The notes: generated from the sequence alone by a model not told the origin. A stretch of 50,065 bases of DNA from Candidatus Poribacteria bacterium (GCA_022826805.1 JAJDUH010000074.1:1-50065); one strand, 5' to 3'; counted from the stretch's first letter, positions 1 through 9,964 are shown. A program made the numbers and translations.

Positions 1-3000
1 CGCCGTCTCGGCAAAGGCAAAATCGTTGACATGGCGTATTCCCCGGATGGCACTCGGCTCGCCGTGGCGACTCCTATTGGGATTTGGATATACGACTCTC
101 AGACGGGTCGAGAAGTTGACATATTGCAGGGGCACACGCGCAAGATTACAGGGATCGCGTATGCTCCGGACGGTCGCACGTTGGCTAGCAGCAGTGGGAG
201 TGGGGACGATGTTCTCATCTTAGCGGACGATACTCTCATCTTATGGGATACGGTTTCCGGGACTCCTAAAGCGACCTTACCGGGCTCCGGAGCTTATAGT
301 ATCGCGTTCAGCCCGGATGGGAAAACAATCGCCACTGGAGGTTCCGAGTATGTCCAACTGTGGGATGCCGTCAGTGGGGAACCTACAGCCTCTTTCCAGA
401 CAGAATTAAACGACGTCATTAAAAATTTAGCGTTCAGCCCCGATGGGAAAACAATCGCCACTGGTATGACTGCTGACATTCGCTTATGGGACGTTGCGAC
501 AGCCAGACACAAAGTGACGCTCCAAGGACATACGAACTCAGTTCTGAGTCTATCCTTCAGTCCGGATGGCAGCACACTCGCCAGCGGAAGTGTGGACTAT
601 ACGATCCGCTTGTGGGATACCACCACTTTCGTCCATAAAGCCACGCTCGCCGACCCTCAGAGACCTTATGCCCCTCAGAGTATTGCGTTCAGCCCCGATG
701 GGAAAACAATCGCCCAGGGCGGGTATAGAGATGCGCTCCTATGGGATGTGCCTTCCGGAGAAGTTCGGAGAACCCTTACAGGACATGCGAGCTGGATTAA
801 GGCATTGACGTTCAGTCCCGATGGCAAAACGATCGCCACTGGGAGCGGCGAAATACGGCTGTGGGATGTTGTAAGTGGAGGACACAAAACGACCTTCGGA
901 GACCACATGGGACCGGTGACCAGCGTGGCGTTCAGTCCCGATGGCAGCATTCTCGCCGGAAGTGAGGCGAATAGGATCCATTTGCGGGATGGGAAGTCCG
1001 GTGCCCATAAAATCCTAATCAGAGGACATACGGGTGACGTTACAAGTATCGCCTTCAGTCCGGATGGCAGCACACTCGCCAGTAGCAGCTGGGACGCAAC
1101 AGTCCGCGTGTGGGATGTCGTCTCTGGGGTCCAAAAAGCCATATTTCCGGAACATGATTTGTTCGTCAAGAATGTCGCCAGTGTCGCCTTCAGTCCCGAC
1201 GGGAAAACACTTGTGAGTGGTGGGGACAAAACCCTCTGCTTATGGGATGTCGTTGGCGGGACACACACAACGATTCTCACGGGACACACGGAAGAAATTG
1301 AGAGTGTGGCGTTCAGTCCGGATGGAAAAATGATCGCGGCAGGGAGTCGGGATAAAACAGTCAGCTTGTGGGATGCACACTCGGGACAGCACCGCCAAAC
1401 CCTGACAGGACCCATAGCAGGCATCTATAGCGTCGCGTTTAGTCCGGACAGCAAAACACTTGCTGTTGGAACTGAAGTTTCCGAATTGGGAGAGATGTGG
1501 TTATGGGATGCGAACACAGGTGAATATAGAGCGGTTAAGAAAGGATTTTATGGTAGAGTGCGCTTCGCTCTCAGCCCAGATGGCAAGACGTTCGCGACGG
1601 AAACTAAGATGGGAGGGCGAGTGATGCTGTGGGACGCAGCCACGGGGAGTGTCAAAACTACATTATCTCAGCATAGTCATTATCTTCCCAGTTTTGCGTT
1701 CAGTCCGGACGGAAAAACTCTCGCCACTGGAACTCAAGATGGTTTCATTCTTCTATGGAAAATTGCACCTGATCTGTTACAGCCTGCTGAACACACATCT
1801 GTCCTGTTACCCCCTCTACCTGACAGCCCACCTCGGGTCCGGCTCGTCTACTTTTTTCCAAACGACCACACCCCACCGTTAAACATAGACGCGGAACTCA
1901 GGACATTGATAAAAGAGACGCAGCACTTCTACGCCGATCAGATGGCAATCCACGGGTTTGGTAAGAAAACTTTCCTGCTTGAAACCGATTCAAACGGGAA
2001 TGCTGTGGTGCATCACGTGCAAGGGAGAGGCTCCGCTGAAGATTATATAAGTGGAAGTTATAGAGTCACAAGAGAAACAGAAAATACGCTTGATCTCGTA
2101 GATCACATCTATCTCGTTGCCTTAGACGCAAGCCTTCAAGGTGCCTTACGCGGACCCTGTGGTATCGCTTTCCATTCGGGAGGTTCTGCCTTTACTTCCG
2201 TCTATCAAATGAGCACTGACGGTCGTCTCGCAATTGTCTATACATCTGGCCCGTGCGCTGGCGTTGGCACAACGGCGCATGAACTCGGACACACCTTCGG
2301 GTTAGCACACGATTACCGCGAGAAGGATTACGTCATGTTCGGACATAATACGCCAGGAACCCCACGCTTCTCTTACGCGGCCGCCGAATGGTTAAGTGTC
2401 CACCCTTTTTTGAACGCCAGTCAACCGAATAATTCCGAAAATCACACAACCATTGAAATCCTTTCATCCCGTGCCTCTCAGCTTCAGTTTCAAATCGCAG
2501 ATACGGATGGCCTCCATCAGGTGCAACTCATCCTGACCGAGAATGTTCCAAGCAATAGGTGTGGAAATACAGAATCGCTACAGCACTTCCAGTCACTCAA
2601 CGGCACCTCAGGCATTACCTTTGGATTTGCAGCGACCCAAGCCAGTACGGAGGCATCCGTTCAGGTGATTGATATGCACGGCAATATCGCATCGCGAGAT
2701 TTCTGGCTCGAACCAGATGATAGCATCCACGGCACTGTTAATGCTCCAGATACCACCGTTCCAGGCGATGTTAACGAGGACGGTGTCGTTGACCCTATCG
2801 ATCTGCTTTTGGTGGCAGAGGCACAGGGACAAAATCCACCTGCCAATCCACGGATGGATGTCAATGGCGATGGCATCGTGGATGTGGAAGACGTTCTTTT
2901 GGTTGCCGATGCCATAGAACTTGACGCGGCCGCTCCGTCGCTGCATCCGATAGCCTTAGAACTGTTTACTGCTTCGGCGGTGCGGCAGTGGCTGCGGGAC

Positions 3001-3375
3001 GCACGGCAGATGGACGTAACAGAACCTTCCCTTCAGCGCGGCATTCTCGTTTTGGAACAACTCCTCGCGAGGTTAGTGCCAAAAGAGACAGCACTGCTCC
3101 ACAACTATCCAAATCCGTTTAACCCGGAGACCTGGATTCCGTATCAACTATCAGAACCTGCTGAAGTGACGGTGGCTATCCACGCCGCGGATGGAAAGCT
3201 GGTTCGGACAATAGCATTGGGACATCAACCCGCGGGGGTCTATGAAAGTAAGAACCGCGCTGCGTATTGGGACGGCAGGAACAACGTCGGGGAACGTATG
3301 GCGAGCGGTGTCTATTTTTACACCCTCAAAGCAGGGGATTTTGCTGCCACGCAGAAGATGCTCATTCTGAAATAG
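1..3375 (+). CDS. WD40 propeller - metzincin protease - dockerin - FlgD-like surface protein (5' partial)
   Basis: The frame is open to the window edge, so the true start lies upstream; the ATG at 31 is internal. Numbering from that ATG, residues 1-590 are about thirteen WD40 repeats, each with an FSPDG turn and a LWD end. A peptidase domain follows, with the metzincin zinc motif HELGHTFGLAH at about 750-760 and a YVMFG Met-turn soon after. Residues about 912-964 form a type I dockerin pair of calcium loops (DVNEDGVVD, DVNGDGIVD). The last 95 residues are a FlgD/type-IX-like C-terminal domain starting NYPNPFNPETWIP, which is typical of Poribacteria. I infer an exported surface protease displayed with a propeller. 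The substrate is unknown. Domain calls are confident; the sorting route is inferred. Confidence 0.85.
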   Translation, partial: RRLGKGKIVDMAYSPDGTRLAVATPIGIWIYDSQTGREVDILQGHTRKITGIAYAPDGRTLASSSGSGDDVLILADDTLILWDTVSGTPKATLPGSGAYSIAFSPDGKTIATGGSEYVQLWDAVSGEPTASFQTELNDVIKNLAFSPDGKTIATGMTADIRLWDVATARHKVTLQGHTNSVLSLSFSPDGSTLASGSVDYTIRLWDTTTFVHKATLADPQRPYAPQSIAFSPDGKTIAQGGYRDALLWDVPSGEVRRTLTGHASWIKALTFSPDGKTIATGSGEIRLWDVVSGGHKTTFGDHMGPVTSVAFSPDGSILAGSEANRIHLRDGKSGAHKILIRGHTGDVTSIAFSPDGSTLASSSWDATVRVWDVVSGVQKAIFPEHDLFVKNVASVAFSPDGKTLVSGGDKTLCLWDVVGGTHTTILTGHTEEIESVAFSPDGKMIAAGSRDKTVSLWDAHSGQHRQTLTGPIAGIYSVAFSPDSKTLAVGTEVSELGEMWLWDANTGEYRAVKKGFYGRVRFALSPDGKTFATETKMGGRVMLWDAATGSVKTTLSQHSHYLPSFAFSPDGKTLATGTQDGFILLWKIAPDLLQPAEHTSVLLPPLPDSPPRVRLVYFFPNDHTPPLNIDAELRTLIKETQHFYADQMAIHGFGKKTFLLETDSNGNAVVHHVQGRGSAEDYISGSYRVTRETENTLDLVDHIYLVALDASLQGALRGPCGIAFHSGGSAFTSVYQMSTDGRLAIVYTSGPCAGVGTTAHELGHTFGLAHDYREKDYVMFGHNTPGTPRFSYAAAEWLSVHPFLNASQPNNSENHTTIEILSSRASQLQFQIADTDGLHQVQLILTENVPSNRCGNTESLQHFQSLNGTSGITFGFAATQASTEASVQVIDMHGNIASRDFWLEPDDSIHGTVNAPDTTVPGDVNEDGVVDPIDLLLVAEAQGQNPPANPRMDVNGDGIVDVEDVLLVADAIELDAAAPSLHPIALELFTASAVRQWLRDARQMDVTEPSLQRGILVLEQLLARLVPKETALLHNYPNPFNPETWIPYQLSEPAEVTVAIHAADGKLVRTIALGHQPAGVYESKNRAAYWDGRNNVGERMASGVYFYTLKAGDFAATQKMLILK

Positions 3376-3395
3376 TGTGATAAGACCTTAGACCC

Positions 3396-4988
3396 CTAAG
3401 CCGCAGAAGGACGTTCCTGCATCACGGGGATGACGTAACTCCGAATCTTTATACCCTCTATTATCTCTGTCTCTACCCGCGACTCTGGATGCTGACGATG
3501 ATCGAAGACGACATAGTATCCTTCCTGTGCATCCTCTAATTTCAGGTATGCCGCAAGTTGTGCTTTGCCCGATTGATAATATCGGTCGCCTTCCCATATC
3601 TTTGTCTCAACGATGTATTTTCGCTGGTTGTGGAGAATGAGAAGGTCTATTCTGCCGCGTCCGGTTTGGACTTCAAGCAACATGTTCGCACCGACAACGT
3701 GGACGAAGTGATCCAGATAGGCGTAAAGGAGGTATTGCCCGACGTATTCTTGGGGTGTATCTGGCACTTGTAAGATGCGGAAGCCGGCGCGCGCGATGAA
3801 CGCTTGGAAATTATCAAGCAGTCGTTCTATTTGAAGTTCCCCGGGGGGCGTGAGGTAATCCCTAAAATTCTCGCCTGTGTCTTCGGAGAAGTATATGTTC
3901 TCAAGTCCGTTAATTGTCGGTTTGAATATTTGCAAGATACGATGTTGATAGATCGGATTGACAATTTCACACATCCCATCACTGCCTTCCTTGATAATGC
4001 CGTAAGTGACGAGTTCGTCCATGAGGTCATCATCGGGATTAAAACGCAAACCTTTTTCATAAGAAGCGATCCGCAAGAGCATCTTTTCAAAACGCCGGTC
4101 TCGACGGACATTGGTTCGGAGATGATCGATGTTGGTGTTCCGTTCCCGCAAAAGTTGCTTGTGTGCTTGTGCGAAGTGCGTCATGGAAATGATTTCGGTT
4201 TTCGGGATGTGCAATTCCGCAGTGAGAATTTGGGCACACCGATTGACGAGGAAGGGGTGCCCGGCAGTCTGTTTATGGAGGTTCTCAATCACCTCGGTTG
4301 CGAAGGGTTGCCCGACTTCGTCGGTATATTGTCCGAGGAGGGCACCGACTTCTTCGAGTGTAAAGTTGGGTAAATGGAACTCATCTTGGATATTGAACGG
4401 CGAAATAGACCTGTCATAATCGAGCTGTGTGATGCTCTTGATCCCAACGATACCCACACTGTAAGGGCATTGCGGGTCATCCGTAAGATAGATATGGCGG
4501 ATCGTATGGAGAAAACCTCTCAAAGCCGCTCGCGGGATGCCATCAAATTCGTCAATGAGACAGACAACTCGGTAGTTTTTTAGAAATTCTGCTAACTGTC
4601 TAAAAAATCTTCGCAGAGAGAGTTGATTGGTGAGGTGTGTGTCTTCCAAAAAGTGTGCTAATGCTTCCGGCACCGCCTGTTCCCGTTTCTGGAAAACATT
4701 CCCTATTTCCTCATGAATGTGTTCTATCAGGTTTCCATAAAACTCTATGGGCGTGCAGTCTTCGTAGACTTCAAAATTGAGTTGGAGTGGGAAATAGGTC
4801 GGATCTTCAGCAACGAGTTTGTCAAGAGCCAAGCGAAAAAAGGTCGTCTTACCGGTCTGGCGGGGCGCGAAGAGGACGATGTATTTTCCAGCTCTGATGC
4901 GGGCAATGAAATCGGCGACGTGCGCCGTCCGGGGGACGATATAATGCCGATCTGGACGCACGCGCCCTTGGGTGCCAAAACTTCTCAT
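3396..4988 (-). CDS. AAA-like ATPase with C-terminal PD-(D/E)XK nuclease-like domain
   Basis: The N-terminal half is a P-loop ATPase of the AAA-ATPase-like family: Walker A APRQTGKTT near residue 45 and Walker B VVCLIDEFDG near residue 140. The C-terminal 100 residues have the fold signature of PD-(D/E)XK nucleases: RIDLLILH, then IVETKIW (the D and ExK elements). I chose the ATG at 4988 because AAGGAAG lies just upstream; an in-frame ATG at 5039 would add 17 residues without a comparable ribosome site. Families of this architecture are common and multi-copy in Poribacteria and Bacteroidetes, but their function is unknown; mobile-element or defence roles have been suggested. It is a lone minus-strand gene with its own sigma-70 promoter at 5075-5103. 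Confidence 0.85.
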   Translation of the reverse strand: MRSFGTQGRVRPDRHYIVPRTAHVADFIARIRAGKYIVLFAPRQTGKTTFFRLALDKLVAEDPTYFPLQLNFEVYEDCTPIEFYGNLIEHIHEEIGNVFQKREQAVPEALAHFLEDTHLTNQLSLRRFFRQLAEFLKNYRVVCLIDEFDGIPRAALRGFLHTIRHIYLTDDPQCPYSVGIVGIKSITQLDYDRSISPFNIQDEFHLPNFTLEEVGALLGQYTDEVGQPFATEVIENLHKQTAGHPFLVNRCAQILTAELHIPKTEIISMTHFAQAHKQLLRERNTNIDHLRTNVRRDRRFEKMLLRIASYEKGLRFNPDDDLMDELVTYGIIKEGSDGMCEIVNPIYQHRILQIFKPTINGLENIYFSEDTGENFRDYLTPPGELQIERLLDNFQAFIARAGFRILQVPDTPQEYVGQYLLYAYLDHFVHVVGANMLLEVQTGRGRIDLLILHNQRKYIVETKIWEGDRYYQSGKAQLAAYLKLEDAQEGYYVVFDHRQHPESRVETEIIEGIKIRSYVIPVMQERPSAA

Positions 4989-5074
4989 TTTTCTTCCTTG
5001 AACCGAGCGTTCTACCCACCAGGGTGATAAGTTTTTCAAGTGTCTTGTGCAGGCAGTTGTCTATGTTTGAACCA

Positions 5075-5103
5075 AGTATACCATCTTCAAGGCGGGATGT
5101 CAA
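5075..5103 (-). promoter_or_regulatory. Sigma-70 promoter of the AAA/PD-(D/E)XK gene
   Basis: Reading the minus strand, TTGACA (5103-5098), a 17-base spacer, and TATACT (5080-5075). It sits about 90 bases upstream of the chosen ATG at 4988. The -35 is perfect and the -10 has one mismatch. Confidence 0.7.
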
Positions 5104-5187
5104 ATCAATTCAGAGAAACAATTGACGCAAATTAGAGGTCCAAATAAGGCGATAGGCACCCTTTTGTCCTTTCAGAACTGTTCCATT

Positions 5188-5239
5188 TTGTGCAGTACCC
5201 GAATCGGTTTGCACAATTTCGTGCGGTTTACTGTGCAGT
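5188..5239 (+). promoter_or_regulatory. Inverted TTGTGCA repeats, possible activator site
   Basis: TTGTGCA (5188-5194) and TGCACAA (5210-5216) are perfect inverted copies with centres 22 bases apart, and another TGTGCAG follows at 5232. They lie 60-90 bases upstream of the sigma-54 -24 element, where an enhancer-binding protein could dock. The operator role is inference. Confidence 0.4.
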
Positions 5240-5274
5240 CCCCTAAAAATTCATCTATATCACCATTTGAAAGA

Positions 5275-5291
5275 TTGGCACGCGAATTGCT
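5275..5291 (+). promoter_or_regulatory. Sigma-54 (RpoN) promoter, -24/-12
   Basis: TTGGCACG-CGAA-TTGCT matches the RpoN consensus at every key base. The GG of -24 and the GC of -12 are separated by exactly ten bases. It is 65 bases upstream of the ATG of the SUMF1-VIT-vWA gene and points at it. Expression would therefore need an AAA+ enhancer-binding activator, none of which is in this window. Confidence 0.82.
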
Positions 5292-5356
5292 TATGTAATA
5301 CCAACGAGTATCGTGAAATCTGAAACATACAGGTAGTCAACAAAAAGGAGATTGTC

Positions 5357-8300
5357 ATGAAAAAACGTTTCCACCTCGTCTCACTCGTGCTGCTGGGTAT
5401 GCTCGCCGGTGCTGTTCCGATTTTTCAGGATGCCTTTGCGGACACACAACGCCCGTCTCCGGAAGGCATGGTGCTGATCCCCGCAGGCGAATTTGAGAGG
5501 GGCAGCAACACCGGAGAGTCAGACACCGATGAGCAGCCCGTCCACACCGTCTATGTTGACGCGTTTTATATGGACGAAACCGAAGTCACCAACGCACAAT
5601 ATAAGGCGTTCCTCACTGAAAACCCGCGCTGGCGGAAAAACGGTATCGCGGCAGAATTCCACGACGGCAATTACCTAAAACTCTGGAACGGAAATGACTA
5701 TCCGAATGGTAAAGGCGACCACCCTGTGACGCACGTGAGTTGGTACGCGGCGATGGCTTACGCCGAATGGACAGGCAAGCGTCTACCGACGGAGGCGGAG
5801 TGGGAACGCGCCGCACGCGGTGGCTTGGTAGGGAACACGTATCCGCACGGGGCTACGATTACCCCGAGGGATGCTAACTACAATATAAACGTTGGAGATA
5901 CCATCGCTGTGGGTAAATATCCGAAGAACGCCTACGGTTTATACGATATGGCAGGAAACGTATCGGAATGGTGCCTGGATGCATACAATTACAATTTCTA
6001 TCCCGAGCTTTCCGTGAATAGTGTTACTCGCAATCCACTACAGGGTGAGTACGTTGAGACCAGTGTGGAGTGGTTGTTGAATCACCTTACTCTTCGTGAT
6101 TCGCCCAGCGTTGTCCGTGGCGGCTCTTGGGCGTGTAAGGCGCAAAACGTGCGGGTTTCGGATCGCCTCTACAGTCTACCGACGTTCACGAACGTTGCCA
6201 CGGGTTTTCGGTGTGTACGGGATACTGTGCCACCGTCACTTGTTGATCCGAGGGAGCAGCGGGTTACACAGGGCGCATTGCGCGTCAAAGTCGACGATGC
6301 GGTCATTGAATGTCCGATAAAGCACACCGATGTAGCGGTCAATATCACTGGCTTCATCGCCCGTGTCACCGTGAGTCAAACGTTCTACAATCCTTATGCG
6401 GAAGACCTTGCGGGCGTGTATGTCTTCCCACTGCCGTCTACTGCCACAATGGATGCTCTGACGATGCACATAGGCGACCGTAAGATTGTGGGGGTGATGA
6501 AGACGGGAGATGAGGTATACGATATCTATGACTCTGACCAAGCGGTTCAGCGAAGAGAAATAGCAGGACTGGTAGAACAGAAAGTAGTAGGATTGTCAGG
6601 CCTGAAGTACCCGAATATCTTTACACAGTCCGTTGAGAACATAGAACCGCACCAAGCGGTTGAGATTGAAATCTCCTACATCGATGTCCTCCCTTACGAC
6701 AAAGGCATCTATGAATTCCACTTCCCGATGGTCGTCGGTCCCCGATATATTCACGCGCCCTCACTCTCGAAGCAATCCGATCCACCGAATGCTGCGCGTT
6801 CGCTACCGTCTACACTCGATACCGGCTACCGCACAGGGGACGACATCCGTCTTTCGGTACTACTGGATGCGGGCATGCCAATTCAACACATTGAAATTGT
6901 GAATCATGCGACTGTGGTAGAGCGAGTTGGCACCTCAGAAGCAACGGTAGCGTTTTCACCCACCGATCCAATTCCAAATAAAGACTTTGTCATGAAATAT
7001 ATGGTCGCTGGTGAAAAGCTGGAGATGGCGGTGTTCGCACATGCCCCTGGCGCTGAACAGGGCGATTTTATGCTCATGATTCAGCCGAAGATTGATGCTG
7101 AGCCCCCCAAAGTAACACCCCGTGAATTCGTTTTTCTCCTTAACGTTTCACCTTCGATCTCCGATGAATCGAAGGCGATGTTTGAAACGATACTGCACTA
7201 TTTTTTCACCTTCAGTAAACCGAGCGATACCTTCCAAGTCGTTACCTTCGTAAATGATGCGGAGAGTTATGGCAATCCGTTTAAAAAAATTTCTCAGCCC
7301 CCTCCCCGCGCCTTAATACTGTTTGCCAAGCCCATGCCGGCAACACCTACAAATCTGGCACACGCACGTACCTTTATCCAGCAGACACAAGATGATTCTT
7401 ATGATATTTCGATACATCGTGCGCTCAATTTTGACGCACCCGTGGATCCGAAGCGGGTCCAAATTGTGGTGATGTTTAAGGATAGGTTACCTCGCCTTGG
7501 GTATGATGTAAAAGATATTAATAACGCAGTCGGAAACCGTGCCGACGATGCCCGCCGCTTTTGGTTCATTGGTTTCGACGCGGGGGCGGAAAGCTTTCTG
7601 GTTCACGGTATACCGAAATACGGCGGTGGGATCAGCCGTGTGTTTGATCTCAACACGAACCCGGAACCACTCGTCAAGCAAATCGTTGAGCACATCCCCT
7701 GGGCACAACTTACCAATATCCAGATAGATTGGAAGGACCTCCCCGTCTATGAAACCTATCCCCGGCACATCCCAGAGTTGTGGGGAGAGCGGCCCATCGT
7801 TGTCTTTGGAAAGTATGCAGATAGCGACAGCGCGGAGATTAAGGTGTCGGGAGTCGCGGAGGGAAAACCGGTCACTTACACGCGCAACGTAACACTCCCC
7901 GATACAGCACCTATAGACGAAGCCTTAACAAAGGTATGGGCACGGAAGAAAATAGCAGACCTGTCATCCCAGAGGTCTGTTTCGGCGGTGGCTGAGGAAT
8001 GTACGCGAATCGCGCAGGACTATGGAGTGCTGAGCAAGTATACCGGTCTCGTGGCTGTAGATGAGAGCGGAATGCCATACGGTGGTCCCCTGGAAATCCA
8101 GTATTCCAGCTTTAGCTACTCTGGGAAAATCCGATATAAACTGAGTAATTCTCGTCATAAATTTGTACAGACCCGGTTTGCAAACTGGAACGACGCGTTT
8201 AGAGGGCACCGTGCATTTGAGGAACACTACACGCCGCGCCTCAACACACTTGCGAAAGCAGCAGTGGCGAATGCACAAGTTCTACGGGAAGACGGGCACC

Positions 8301-9943
8301 TTGAAGAAGCCCGAGATCTGTATAGGCATGCGTCTCGCCTTCTTTTGATAGCATCTGTGTTTTGGGATTTGGATGACTGGCGGCCTGCGAGCCAGATGGA
8401 AGATGAGCTGACCGATGAGATTCTAAAAAAACGTGCCGAAGCTCATCCCGGTCTAAACCAAAGACTCAATTTGGGGCTTTGGAATCAACCGCTTGCTAGT
8501 GTGATTCGCACCATGGTCAACGCCGGTGGCTTCCAACTCGACTTAGTGCCGGGGACCCTCAATGCTATCGCTTCGGTGTGGAGTGAAGACTATATTGACT
8601 TGCGGCATGCCACGGTAGCACAGGGGTTAGAGTACCTACGCCGTTACGGCATGAGATGGCGAATGAAGTCTAAAGATACAATCACAATTGGCGCAGAGCA
8701 TCGGATGCTGGATGGCTCTGTAGGACGGTACTATGATGTCACGGGGCTCACAATACCCTTGCGGACGAACGAGGAGCGGGAGTTATATAGGTCCACAGTG
8801 GTCAAGCAGCTCCTTCTTGATTCAAAAGCCTGGGTACTCAAGCCAGAGGTCGGTCCACGTGTGCGGAAAGGTAACGTTCTCTTCAACCTGATACGTAAGG
8901 TCAAGGAGCACTTTACAGGTTCAAAACCTATTGCGTCAAAACCTGCTTTGGTAGCCCAACCCCGTTTCCGTGAAGCGGAAGGTGACGTTCTCTCTGCTCT
9001 GATAAGTTTCGAGTATGCCGTCAATACTTTACTTGGTGCGTTCGATGATTCTGCGACGGCAGTGTTTGCACATCCTACACACTTACTCGTCTACGGGGAT
9101 CGGGATGTCCATGAAAAGATGGCATCACTTCTTGCCGCTTTGCGAGACAGGGACATTGATATAGCGACCCGCTTTGGGCACGCGTTGTCAGATGCTGAAC
9201 TCGCGCACTTGAGAGCCCTCCAAACGTTGACAACCGCTCGGTGGAAAATATACGCCGGTCCCTCTGTTGTGCCTGATTTGCGGATCGCATCTTGGGAACT
9301 TCTCGCGGCGGCACTGATTGGCGAGGTTGACCGTAAGGCACTCAAGAGACTTCAAACCGCTTGGGAAGACCCGCGAATTGATGCTGTCATTGAAAGCGAA
9401 TACCTGCTTGTTGCGATGCGCTCGCTGTGGTGTATCCGCACCGCCGCACAAATACTGCCTACTGACGATGAACTGGCAGCCCTTTCCCAAAATGTTCTCT
9501 CAAAGGTCAAACGGATGCGAACGCTGAAGCTGCGAAAGGGTTCTCATATAGATTACCTCGGTGCCCTCTACGCTGTCCTTGCCCTACAAAATGAGGGTCC
9601 CTATGGGGTAAAAAAGACACTGACAGAGCGAGTGGTGAAAGGGATATACAGCGATAGGAGTTCAAGGGAGCGTCTTATTGCTGAAGCCTTACTCTCACCT
9701 TCAGAAAAGAGCGATGAGGCTTTACAATCATTGCTTCCATTAGACTCATATTTCATGGATGATGCCTGGAGTTACGATGGAGACCTTATTGTACTCACCT
9801 GTTTGGCTGCTAAGCGGCGCGGGGGCGATGTGTGGCGAACCTTCCATGAAGAGCTGTCCAATACTATGCGTGGGTCACACCGGGCGAACGGATTGGTTGT
9901 GGTCATCGTTAGTCGACTTGCAGCATCGCAAGCGATGCAATAG
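5357..9943 (+). CDS. Giant secreted SUMF1 - VIT - vWA protein
   Basis: The ATG follows AAAAGGAG. A signal peptide covers residues 1-28. Residues about 35-313 are a SUMF1/formylglycine-generating-enzyme-like domain (EGMVLIPAGEF start, RGGSW and GFRCV end). It keeps one Cys after RGGSWA but lacks the second catalytic Cys of true FGE, so sulfatase activation is unlikely. Residues about 320-440 are a VIT (vault/inter-alpha-trypsin) domain, with a von Willebrand A domain from about 590. The MIDAS motif reads NVSPS, with Asn where Asp is usual, so metal binding may be weakened. The last 650 residues look helical and match nothing I recognise. A sigma-54 promoter lies upstream and a hairpin downstream. 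An envelope adhesion or assembly role is inferred. Confidence 0.85.
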   Translation: MKKRFHLVSLVLLGMLAGAVPIFQDAFADTQRPSPEGMVLIPAGEFERGSNTGESDTDEQPVHTVYVDAFYMDETEVTNAQYKAFLTENPRWRKNGIAAEFHDGNYLKLWNGNDYPNGKGDHPVTHVSWYAAMAYAEWTGKRLPTEAEWERAARGGLVGNTYPHGATITPRDANYNINVGDTIAVGKYPKNAYGLYDMAGNVSEWCLDAYNYNFYPELSVNSVTRNPLQGEYVETSVEWLLNHLTLRDSPSVVRGGSWACKAQNVRVSDRLYSLPTFTNVATGFRCVRDTVPPSLVDPREQRVTQGALRVKVDDAVIECPIKHTDVAVNITGFIARVTVSQTFYNPYAEDLAGVYVFPLPSTATMDALTMHIGDRKIVGVMKTGDEVYDIYDSDQAVQRREIAGLVEQKVVGLSGLKYPNIFTQSVENIEPHQAVEIEISYIDVLPYDKGIYEFHFPMVVGPRYIHAPSLSKQSDPPNAARSLPSTLDTGYRTGDDIRLSVLLDAGMPIQHIEIVNHATVVERVGTSEATVAFSPTDPIPNKDFVMKYMVAGEKLEMAVFAHAPGAEQGDFMLMIQPKIDAEPPKVTPREFVFLLNVSPSISDESKAMFETILHYFFTFSKPSDTFQVVTFVNDAESYGNPFKKISQPPPRALILFAKPMPATPTNLAHARTFIQQTQDDSYDISIHRALNFDAPVDPKRVQIVVMFKDRLPRLGYDVKDINNAVGNRADDARRFWFIGFDAGAESFLVHGIPKYGGGISRVFDLNTNPEPLVKQIVEHIPWAQLTNIQIDWKDLPVYETYPRHIPELWGERPIVVFGKYADSDSAEIKVSGVAEGKPVTYTRNVTLPDTAPIDEALTKVWARKKIADLSSQRSVSAVAEECTRIAQDYGVLSKYTGLVAVDESGMPYGGPLEIQYSSFSYSGKIRYKLSNSRHKFVQTRFANWNDAFRGHRAFEEHYTPRLNTLAKAAVANAQVLREDGHLEEARDLYRHASRLLLIASVFWDLDDWRPASQMEDELTDEILKKRAEAHPGLNQRLNLGLWNQPLASVIRTMVNAGGFQLDLVPGTLNAIASVWSEDYIDLRHATVAQGLEYLRRYGMRWRMKSKDTITIGAEHRMLDGSVGRYYDVTGLTIPLRTNEERELYRSTVVKQLLLDSKAWVLKPEVGPRVRKGNVLFNLIRKVKEHFTGSKPIASKPALVAQPRFREAEGDVLSALISFEYAVNTLLGAFDDSATAVFAHPTHLLVYGDRDVHEKMASLLAALRDRDIDIATRFGHALSDAELAHLRALQTLTTARWKIYAGPSVVPDLRIASWELLAAALIGEVDRKALKRLQTAWEDPRIDAVIESEYLLVAMRSLWCIRTAAQILPTDDELAALSQNVLSKVKRMRTLKLRKGSHIDYLGALYAVLALQNEGPYGVKKTLTERVVKGIYSDRSSRERLIAEALLSPSEKSDEALQSLLPLDSYFMDDAWSYDGDLIVLTCLAAKRRGGDVWRTFHEELSNTMRGSHRANGLVVVIVSRLAASQAMQ

Positions 9944-9964
9944 GCGAGGTTTTCTAACCTCGCC
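9943..9964 (+). terminator. Hairpin at the end of the SUMF1-VIT-vWA gene
   Basis: GGCGAGGTT, loop TTCT, AACCTCGCC: a perfect nine-pair stem starting at the last base of the TAG stop. No clear U-tract follows, so termination may be Rho-assisted or leaky. A second hairpin (GCATCGC-AA-GCGATGC, 9923-9938) overlaps the last codons. The same GGCGAGGTT sequence appears inside the palindromic elements at 12061 and 27646. Confidence 0.55.

Noticed and set aside
675..1424. Long minus-strand open frame of 249 codons
   Set aside because: It is the antisense shadow of the WD40 repeats, with repeated FPSGLNA from the complement of the FSPDG codons.
1..1800. Regular short repeats resembling a CRISPR array
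   Set aside because: The spacing of about 120 bases and coding periodicity show WD40 repeats in a protein.
4129..4583. Plus-strand open frames opposite the AAA ATPase gene
   Set aside because: They lack ribosome sites and recognisable motifs, while the minus-strand frame has Walker and nuclease motifs throughout.
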